From the NCBI GenBank assembly GCA_026387455.1, contig JAPLLR010000026.1, forward strand, positions 1 through 36,916: a DNA stretch of 36,916 nucleotides, in the 5' to 3' direction. Every line of letters starts with the position of its first letter. Position 1 is the stretch's first letter. The DNA comes from Candidatus Omnitrophota bacterium. Its GTDB lineage: Bacteria; Omnitrophota; Gorgyraeia; Gygaellales; Profunditerraquicolaceae. This document shows, piece by piece, positions 30,780 to 36,916 of this stretch. A program made the translations under genes and the position numbers. The notes under the pieces were generated by a model. It ran no database searches. It had not been told where the DNA came from and worked only from the letters and a program-made list of their open reading frames with translations.

Positions 30780-31991
30780 ATGCTTTGTGAATTATGGCTT
30801 AGCCAGCGCTATTTGAAAAAAGGTAAAAAAGAGAAGATTATTTCTCTTACCGCTTTTATTTCCATGGTTGGTATTGCGCTGGGTGTATTGGTGCTCATCG
30901 TAGTCATCGCGGTGATGAGCGGTTTTGATGTTTTTCTGCAGGATAAAATGGTGGGTACTAATGCCCATGTGTTTCTTGAATTTTTTACGGTTAAGCAGAG
31001 CCCGGCGCAGGTTGCCGAGGATTTGGGCAAGATCCGGCATGTGGTGGCCACTGCCCCGTATATTTCAGGACAGGCCTTTATCAAAAACGGCCAACAGGTT
31101 TTTAGCGTAGATTTCCGGGGGATCGACCCGGCACAGCAGTCAAAGGTCACGCGTTTAAGCGAATATATAAAGCAGGGAAGCCTGAATTTAGAAGGAAGCG
31201 AGATCATACTCGGTGAAGAGCTGGCCGGCCGTTTAGGCGTCGGCCTTGGGGAAAAAATAAACCTGGTTTCTCCGGTGACCCTCAAAGAAACTCAGTTTTT
31301 GGTTAAAGGAATATTTAACAGCGGGATGTACTTATATGATTCCGGCCTGATCATGTCTAGCATAAAGGGGGCCCAGGAGTTCTTTAAAGTGGAGGGGCTG
31401 GTCAGCGGCATTGCCATTAAGGTGGATGATATCTATAAGGTCGATGAGGTGCGCAGCGACATCTATAATTTGATGCGCGGTATCGGCCAGTTCGAGGTGC
31501 GCACCTGGGTGGATATGAACCGGAATTTTCTGCAGGCTTTGAAGCTGGAAAAAGTGATGATGTTCATCATCCTCACTATGACTACGGTGGTAGCGGCATT
31601 CGGTATCGCCAGCACCCTGATCATGTCGGTGATGACCAAAGTCAAGGATATTGGCATCCTGCGTTCGGTGGGGGCGAAGACCGGAAGCATCCTGCAGATC
31701 TTTATTTTGCAGGGTTTAAGTATAGGAATCGCCGGGATAATCTTCGGACTTGTAGGCGGGGTGGCTCTGACACTGTCTTTAAATAATATCGTAGATTTTA
31801 TCTCCCGCTTGATCAAGCGGCCATTGATCCCGAGGGATATTTATTATTTTGACCGCATCCCTACGAATATTAACACCGGAGATGTCACAGTGATCGTGGC
31901 CTGCACATTGATCATCAGCTTAGTAGCTAGTATCTATCCGGCATTTTACGCATCGCGCATTAATCCTAGCGTTGCTGTGAGACATGAATAG
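30780..31991 (+). CDS. lolC: Lipoprotein-releasing ABC transporter permease LolC/LolE-type
   Basis: This 403-residue protein has an N-terminal cytoplasmic helix, a first membrane helix (about 22-48), a large periplasmic MacB-type domain (about 50-260), and three C-terminal helices with the FtsX motif (about 265-395). This is the LolC/E layout. It would extract lipoproteins from the inner membrane and pass them to LolA. Only one permease gene is present, so a homodimer or a LolF-like use is likely. It starts at the lysS stop and overlaps lolD by 8 bp. Confidence 0.85.
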   Translation: MLCELWLSQRYLKKGKKEKIISLTAFISMVGIALGVLVLIVVIAVMSGFDVFLQDKMVGTNAHVFLEFFTVKQSPAQVAEDLGKIRHVVATAPYISGQAFIKNGQQVFSVDFRGIDPAQQSKVTRLSEYIKQGSLNLEGSEIILGEELAGRLGVGLGEKINLVSPVTLKETQFLVKGIFNSGMYLYDSGLIMSSIKGAQEFFKVEGLVSGIAIKVDDIYKVDEVRSDIYNLMRGIGQFEVRTWVDMNRNFLQALKLEKVMMFIILTMTTVVAAFGIASTLIMSVMTKVKDIGILRSVGAKTGSILQIFILQGLSIGIAGIIFGLVGGVALTLSLNNIVDFISRLIKRPLIPRDIYYFDRIPTNINTGDVTVIVACTLIISLVASIYPAFYASRINPSVAVRHE

Positions 31992-32658
31992 AATAGAAGC
32001 CAAGGCACTTTCAAAGAGTTATACGAACGGCGCAGGCACTCTGGATGTTTTAAAGGAAGTGAGTTTAAGCGTCAGGGAGAAAGAATTTATAGCTATACAG
32101 GGCCCGTCGGGCGCGGGGAAATCTACGCTTTTGCACATCCTCGGAGGGCTGGACCGTCCGGATAGCGGTAATGTGTTCTTTGACGGAGCGGATATTTACG
32201 GGTTAAGCGAAAACGAGCGCGCGGCATTCAGAAATAAAAGAGCGGGTTTTGTTTTTCAGTTTTATCACTTGTTGCCTGAGCTGACTGTGCTGGAGAATGT
32301 TTTGCTTCCGGCGCTAATAAAATCTTGGGGGGAGCGTAAGCAAGCTGCGCCTTATGCGCATAAGCTTCTGGAAAGGTTAGGGCTGTCTTTGCGGCTTGAA
32401 CACCGGCCAAGTGAGCTATCGGGAGGCGAGCAGCAGCGGGCGGCAGTAGCCCGGGCCTTGATCAATAAACCGCTTGTTTTGTTCTGCGATGAGCCGACGG
32501 GGAACCTTGATTCCGAGAACGGCGATAATCTGCTTGGGCTTTTAAAGCAACTGAATACCGAGAATCAACTGACTATAGTTTTGGTGACTCATGACGCGGA
32601 TATAGCTAAAACCGCTGACCGGGTTATACATATTAAAGACGGAAGCGTGGTAAATTAG
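31984..32658 (+). CDS. lolD: Lipoprotein-releasing ABC transporter ATPase LolD
   Basis: This 224-residue ABC ATPase has Walker A GPSGAGKST, signature LSGGEQQRAAVARAL, Walker B LVLFCDEPTGNLD and switch His VTHD. The length and the LDS motif after Walker B are typical of LolD/MacB-type ATPases. It overlaps lolC by 8 bp, so the two form a complex. It drives lipoprotein release from the inner membrane. Confidence 0.9.
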   Translation: MNRIEAKALSKSYTNGAGTLDVLKEVSLSVREKEFIAIQGPSGAGKSTLLHILGGLDRPDSGNVFFDGADIYGLSENERAAFRNKRAGFVFQFYHLLPELTVLENVLLPALIKSWGERKQAAPYAHKLLERLGLSLRLEHRPSELSGGEQQRAAVARALINKPLVLFCDEPTGNLDSENGDNLLGLLKQLNTENQLTIVLVTHDADIAKTADRVIHIKDGSVVN

Positions 32659-32670
32659 AGGAGAAGGCTT

Positions 32671-33540
32671 ATGAAGATTTATATTAACGGTAAATTCTAT
32701 GATAAGAGCAATGCCAAGATCTCCGTGTTTGACCACGGGCTTTTGTACGGCGACGGAGTTTTCGAGGGGATTCGTTCTTATAATCGCCTCGTGTTTAAAC
32801 TAAAAGAGCATATTGACCGCCTTTATGAGTCAGGTAAAAGTATTATGCTTACTATTCCTCTTTCAAAAGAAGAGATGATCAAGGCGGTTGTTGCTACATT
32901 AAAAGAAAATAAGCTTTCTGACGCCTATATCCGGTTGATAGTCACCCGCGGCGAGGGGGATCTTGGCCTTGATCCGCGCAAGTGCTTCGGTAAGGCGACA
33001 GTCATTATTATCGCGGATAGGATAGCTTTATACCCTGAGAAATTCTATAAAGAGGGCTTAAAGATCGTCACTGTGCCGACTGTACGCAATCTTCCTGAGG
33101 CCCTGAACCCGCAGATAAAATCTTTAAATTACTTGAATAATATTCTGGCCAAGATCGAGGCGGTTAACTCCGGGTGCGATGAGGCGATCATGCTGGATTC
33201 CTTAGGTTACGTGGCGGAATGCACTGGAGATAATATTTTTATCGTGAAGGGCAACCATCTTTATACTCCGCCTCAGTGTATGGGGACATTGCGCGGAATC
33301 ACCCGCGACACAGTGCTTGAGATCTGCCGTAAAATTAAGATTCAGGCGCATGAGCACGTGATCACCCGTCATGAGGTGTATATATCCGATGAGTGTTTTC
33401 TTACCGGGACTGCCGCGGAGATCATTCCGGTAGTGTCAGTGGACGGTAGGATCATCGGCAGCGGAAAACCAAGCAAGCTTACTTTAAAGATCATGAAGAA
33501 ATTCAAAGAGATCACCAAAAAAGATGGAGTACGTTACTGA
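32671..33540 (+). CDS. ilvE: Branched-chain amino acid aminotransferase (class IV PLP)
   Basis: This 289-residue fold-type IV aminotransferase has DHGLLYGDGVFEGIR near the N-terminus, the PLP lysine Lys150 in PQIKSLNYLNN, EAIMLDSLGYVAECTGDNIF and GTLRGITRD. It makes or breaks down Val, Leu and Ile by transamination. D-amino-acid aminotransferase is a related alternative, but the ECTGDNIF and LRGITR motifs favour IlvE. It lies 12 bp after lolD and its stop shares 1 bp with the mcsA start. Confidence 0.87.
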   Translation: MKIYINGKFYDKSNAKISVFDHGLLYGDGVFEGIRSYNRLVFKLKEHIDRLYESGKSIMLTIPLSKEEMIKAVVATLKENKLSDAYIRLIVTRGEGDLGLDPRKCFGKATVIIIADRIALYPEKFYKEGLKIVTVPTVRNLPEALNPQIKSLNYLNNILAKIEAVNSGCDEAIMLDSLGYVAECTGDNIFIVKGNHLYTPPQCMGTLRGITRDTVLEICRKIKIQAHEHVITRHEVYISDECFLTGTAAEIIPVVSVDGRIIGSGKPSKLTLKIMKKFKEITKKDGVRY

Positions 33541-34067
33541 TGTTATGCGACGGCTGTGGCAAAAATCAGGCGACTGTGCATCTGACAGAGATCGTTAACG
33601 ATCAGATGAACGAGCTGCATTTATGTGAAGAGTGCGCGCGCAAGAAAAGCCAAGATGTAGAGCAGAATTTCGGTCTGGGAGATCTTTTGGGCGGGATGGC
33701 GGACATAAATAAAAATGAAAAAGACAAAGAGGCGGTTTCGATTAAGTGCCCTAACTGCGGCCTGACCTACGCGGATTTTAGGAAGATCGGAAGGCTTGGG
33801 TGCGGAGATTGCTACAATGCCTTCAAAAAGTATCTTGCTCCGCTTTTAAAGCGCATCCACGGCTCAAGCCAGCATGTGGGAAAATCTCCCGTTTTCGCGA
33901 AGAAAACCTTAGGGTTAAAGAAAGGAATCGATATTCAGGAGTTGCGTAATAAATTGCAGCGGGCAGTTGAGCAGGAGCAGTTTGAGGAGGCGGCGCGCCT
34001 GCGGGACCAAATAAAGAATCTGGAAGTGAAAGGCCCGGAAGAAGGCGAGGCAGACAGAAAAGCATGA
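33540..34067 (+). CDS. mcsA: McsA, zinc-finger activator of the McsB arginine kinase
   Basis: This 175-residue protein has a CDGCG...HLCEEC zinc site near the N-terminus, a second site CPNCG...GCGDC in the middle, and a C-terminal UVR motif (LRNKLQRAVEQEQFEEAARLRDQI). This is the McsA layout. In Firmicutes McsA activates McsB and helps deliver proteins to ClpCP. It overlaps mcsB by 4 bp. No ctsR repressor gene precedes it. Confidence 0.9.
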   Translation: MLCDGCGKNQATVHLTEIVNDQMNELHLCEECARKKSQDVEQNFGLGDLLGGMADINKNEKDKEAVSIKCPNCGLTYADFRKIGRLGCGDCYNAFKKYLAPLLKRIHGSSQHVGKSPVFAKKTLGLKKGIDIQELRNKLQRAVEQEQFEEAARLRDQIKNLEVKGPEEGEADRKA

Positions 34068-35119
34068 AGATAAACGATCTTTTAAGTCACGGAAGCGAAT
34101 GGCTTAGGGGCACCGGTCCGAATTCCGATATCGTCATCTCAAGCCGCATACGCCTAGCCAGGAACCTGTTTAAGATCTCTTTTCCTCACTGGGCGAATAA
34201 AAAGCAATGTGAACAGGTATTAACTACGGTGACGGATGCCGTATCAAAGATCGCTCTTTTAAAGCAGACCACTGTTTTTAATTTGTCCGCCCTGGACAGT
34301 ATCGATAAACAATTTTTGGTGGAGCGGCACCTGATGTCCCATGATCATGCCCAGAAATCTGAGGGTAGAGCCGTGATCGTAGATAATGAAGAGATCGTCT
34401 CCATTATGATCAATGAAGAGGACCACCTGCGTATGCAGGTGATGCAGTCTGGTTTTAATCTCTATGAGACCTGGAATATCGCCGGTAAAATAGACGACCA
34501 CCTGGCCAAGGAGCTGCCTTACGCGTTTTTGCCTGACTGGGGGTATCTAACCGCTTGTCCGACCAATACTGGGACCGGGATGCGCGGGTCAGTGATGTTG
34601 CATCTGCCGGCATTGGTGATGACCCGCCAGGTAGATAGGGTATTGGCGGCGATTGCTAAACTGAGTTTTAATACCCGCGGGCTTTACGGCGAGGGGACAC
34701 AGGCACTGGGGAATTTCTTTCAGATATCAAATCAGGTTTCTCTCGGTCACGGCGAGGAAGAGATTATCGGCAATATCAACGGCATTATCCGCCAGATAAT
34801 CGAGCAGGAGCATCAGGCTCGCGAGCTCATGTTTTCTAAGAATAGAGCTATGTTGGAAGATAAGATCAACCGCAGTTTTGGGATACTTAAAAGCGCGTAC
34901 ATTATCTCTAGTCAGGAAACTATAGAATTATTATCACTGGTGCGTTTAGGTTTAGATTTAGGTTTGATCAAGCATATTGACCAGGCAAGGCTGAATGATC
35001 TGTTTATCTCTACGCAGCCGGCGCATCTGCAGAAGATCGAGAATAAAAAGCTGACATCCGAAGAACGCGATGTCAAGCGCGCTCAGATTATCAGGAAGAG
35101 ACTAGGGGTTAGTAATTAG
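34064..35119 (+). CDS. mcsB: McsB, protein arginine kinase
   Basis: This 351-residue phosphagen-kinase-fold enzyme has SSRIRLARNL near the N-terminus, EEDHLRMQV with the catalytic Glu, and ACPTNTGTGMRGSVMLHLPAL. It phosphorylates arginines on proteins and so marks them for ClpC-ClpP. The length fits McsB. The gene is translationally coupled to mcsA. It precedes clpC by 63 bp. Confidence 0.93.
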   Translation: MKINDLLSHGSEWLRGTGPNSDIVISSRIRLARNLFKISFPHWANKKQCEQVLTTVTDAVSKIALLKQTTVFNLSALDSIDKQFLVERHLMSHDHAQKSEGRAVIVDNEEIVSIMINEEDHLRMQVMQSGFNLYETWNIAGKIDDHLAKELPYAFLPDWGYLTACPTNTGTGMRGSVMLHLPALVMTRQVDRVLAAIAKLSFNTRGLYGEGTQALGNFFQISNQVSLGHGEEEIIGNINGIIRQIIEQEHQARELMFSKNRAMLEDKINRSFGILKSAYIISSQETIELLSLVRLGLDLGLIKHIDQARLNDLFISTQPAHLQKIENKKLTSEERDVKRAQIIRKRLGVSN

Positions 35120-35182
35120 TAATTTTAAAACTTTTTATATGATTTACCTGAACTAAAATTTGGCTCATCAAGGAGGATTATA

Positions 35183-36916
35183 ATGTTTAACCGTTTTACA
35201 GAGAGAGCACGTAAAGTCATCATCTTAGCTAAAGAAGAGGCGCGGCGCTTTAATCATGATTATATTGGCACCGAGCATATTTTGCTTGGCCTGATCCGTG
35301 AAGGAGAAGGCGTGGCTGCGGCAGTGTTACAGAAGATGGGCGTGTCGCTGGAAAATATCCGTATTGAGATAGAAAAGCTAGTGCAGCCCGGCCCGACCAC
35401 GCAGATAATCGGAGATATTCCTTTTACTCCGAGAGCAAAGAAGGCCTTGGAATTAGCTGCTGAAGAGGCCAGGTCTCTCGGGCATAATTATATAGGTACC
35501 GAGCATTTGCTTTTAGGCTTGATCCGGGAGGGAGAGGGTATTGCTTATCAGGTGCTGCTTAATTTAGGAATGGACTTGAATAATGTGCGTAATGAAGTGA
35601 TGGAGCTTTTGGGTTCGGCATTGCCAGGCGTGGGAACGGGTGGGGCGGGTGTTGCGCAGCAATCTAAGACTAAGACTCCGGCGTTGGATGCTTTTGGCCG
35701 TGATTTGACCGCTCTGGCAAAGGAAAATAAACTTGATCCGGTAATCAATAGGATCCAGGAGATAGAGCGGGTCATTCAGATTTTAAGCCGCCGCACCAAG
35801 AATAACCCAGTTCTTTTGGGTGAGGCCGGAGTGGGTAAGACCGCTATTGTTGAGGGGCTTTCTCAGAATATTGTCAATGGAAACGTGCCGGAGAACTTAA
35901 GAAATAAGCGCTTGATCACTTTGGATTTGGCCTTGATGGTCGCCGGAACAAAATACCGCGGACAGTTTGAGGAGAGGATAAAGGCGGTAATGGAGGAGAT
36001 CAAGCGTTCGCGGGATGTTATTATTTTTATCGATGAGTTGCATACTTTGGTGGGTGCGGGTGCCGCGGAGGGGGCGATTGACGCTTCGAATATTCTGAAG
36101 CCGGCGCTTTCGCGCGGCGAGTTGCAGTGTATAGGTGCTACTACCATGGATGAATACAGGAAATATATCGAGAAGGACGCTGCTCTTGAACGCAGGTTCC
36201 AGACCATAATGGTAGAGCCTCCGTCGGTAGAGCAGACGGTGGATATCCTCAAAGGCCTTCGTGAAAGATACGAATCGCATCACCGGGTGACTTTCCGCGA
36301 TGACGCTTTGGAAGCCGCGGCTAAATTATCTGACCGATATATTTCCGGAAGATTTCTTCCGGATAAAGCCATTGATTTGATGGATGAGTCAGGCTCTCGC
36401 GCGCGTTTGAATGTTTTGATCGTGCCATCGGATATCAAGAATCTGGAAGGCAAAGTTGAGACCTTGCGTAAGGAAAAGGAAGTTTTTATCAAGAATCAGG
36501 ATTTTGAAAAGGCAGCGTCTCTACGCGATCAGGAGCGTCAGGCCCGCCAGGAGCTGGAACAGTTAAATCGCGAGTGGTCGCAGGCAAAAGACAAGATGCG
36601 TCCGGAAGTCGGAGAGGATGAAATCGCTAAAATTGTTTCGCAGTGGACCGGTATTCCTATTTTCAGGCTTGAGCAGAAAGAAAGCGAGAAATTATTAAAG
36701 ATCGAGGAAGGGCTGCACAATCGCGTGGTCGGGCAGGATGAAGCTCTTTCTGCCATAGCTCACGCAGTGCGTAGGTCTCGCGCCGGGATCAAAGATCCCC
36801 GCCGCCCTATTGGCTCATTTATTTTCCTCGGGCCTACCGGTGTAGGTAAGACTCTTTTGGCCCGGGCGCTGGCTGAGTTTATGTTTGGGGATGAGGACTC
36901 GCTTATTCAGTTGGAT
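35183..36916 (+). CDS. clpC: ATP-dependent Clp protease ATPase ClpC (3' end beyond window)
   Basis: This 578-codon open frame runs to the window end. It has two N-terminal Clp_N repeats ([16 protein letters not shown] and [16 protein letters not shown]) and AAA domain 1 with Walker A GEAGVGKT (213-220). A middle coiled domain with a UVR-like segment ([13 protein letters not shown]) follows, and then the start of AAA domain 2 with Walker A GPTGVGKT (550-557). The canonical DPVIGR linker reads DPVINR here. ClpC unfolds proteins for ClpP, including arginine-phosphorylated ones from McsB. A strong ribosome-binding site (AAGGAGG) precedes the ATG. The rest of AAA domain 2 is missing only because the window ends. 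Confidence 0.94.
   Translation, partial: MFNRFTERARKVIILAKEEARRFNHDYIGTEHILLGLIREGEGVAAAVLQKMGVSLENIRIEIEKLVQPGPTTQIIGDIPFTPRAKKALELAAEEARSLGHNYIGTEHLLLGLIREGEGIAYQVLLNLGMDLNNVRNEVMELLGSALPGVGTGGAGVAQQSKTKTPALDAFGRDLTALAKENKLDPVINRIQEIERVIQILSRRTKNNPVLLGEAGVGKTAIVEGLSQNIVNGNVPENLRNKRLITLDLALMVAGTKYRGQFEERIKAVMEEIKRSRDVIIFIDELHTLVGAGAAEGAIDASNILKPALSRGELQCIGATTMDEYRKYIEKDAALERRFQTIMVEPPSVEQTVDILKGLRERYESHHRVTFRDDALEAAAKLSDRYISGRFLPDKAIDLMDESGSRARLNVLIVPSDIKNLEGKVETLRKEKEVFIKNQDFEKAASLRDQERQARQELEQLNREWSQAKDKMRPEVGEDEIAKIVSQWTGIPIFRLEQKESEKLLKIEEGLHNRVVGQDEALSAIAHAVRRSRAGIKDPRRPIGSFIFLGPTGVGKTLLARALAEFMFGDEDSLIQLD

Noticed and set aside
1-36916. CRISPR array, rRNA or transposase gene
   Set aside because: No regularly spaced direct repeats, no rRNA-like sequence and no transposase or integrase motifs were seen.

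Overview
The window reads as chromosome of a Gram-negative (diderm) bacterium of about 45-50 % GC by eye. Outer-membrane traits are a PagL-like lipid A deacylase, a LolCD-type lipoprotein exporter and two lipoproteins. Gene content and style (two-subunit GcvP, ThyX, McsA-McsB-ClpC without CtsR, CbiM with a PDGLE partner, type II fatty-acid-like genes beside a CrtI-like oxidoreductase) suggest an uncultured lineage such as Candidatus Omnitrophota. That placement is inference from gene content, not from a marker tree.

Layout. 1-2124: a peptidoglycan-binding lipoprotein, an HAD phosphatase and an arginase-fold protein. 2206-6060: a tightly overlapped type II polyketide/fatty-acid module (degenerate KS, KR, ACP, DH, active KS). 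6040-12165: likely partners, namely a GNAT/FemAB-like acyltransferase, an esterase, a CrtI-like oxidoreductase, two SMR-like transporters and a DegT aminotransferase. 12220-14913: PagL-like protein, TPR protein and a polyprenyl diphosphate synthase. 15010-24330: one apparent operon, cbiM-cbiN-gcvT-gcvH-gcvPA-gcvPB-lipM-lipA-thyX-cbiQ-cbiO. It puts glycine cleavage, lipoylation of GcvH and folate-dependent dTMP synthesis inside a split cobalt/nickel transporter. 24331-26339: a small accessory island (AT-rich unknown gene, candidate structured RNA, ORF6N gene). 26340-28918: DsbD-like protein, DUF1573 lipoprotein, HtpX-like protease with an EF-hand loop. 29331-36916: lysS, lolC, lolD, ilvE-like, mcsA, mcsB and clpC (cut by the window end).

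The most unusual feature is not a gene. Five GC-rich elements of about 160 bp (7261-7423, 7464-7631, 24376-24536, 26108-26267, 28984-29144) occupy the long intergenic regions in both orientations. Each folds back on itself into the same branched hairpin, and the copies differ by swapped sequence blocks in which both arms of a stem change together. They tend to lie head to head, and one such pair appears to have been split by the 24.5-26.1 kb island. Several genes next to non-coding DNA have a sigma70-like -10 box only 7-10 nt before the ATG and no Shine-Dalgarno sequence, so leaderless mRNAs seem common here.

Metabolically, GcvT/H/PA/PB would make 5,10-methylene-THF from glycine, LipM-like and LipA would lipoylate GcvH, ThyX would consume methylene-THF, and CbiMNQO would bring in Co or Ni, perhaps for corrinoid enzymes. 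The KS/KR/DH/ACP module lacks an enoyl reductase, so an unsaturated (polyene-like) acyl chain is the simplest prediction.
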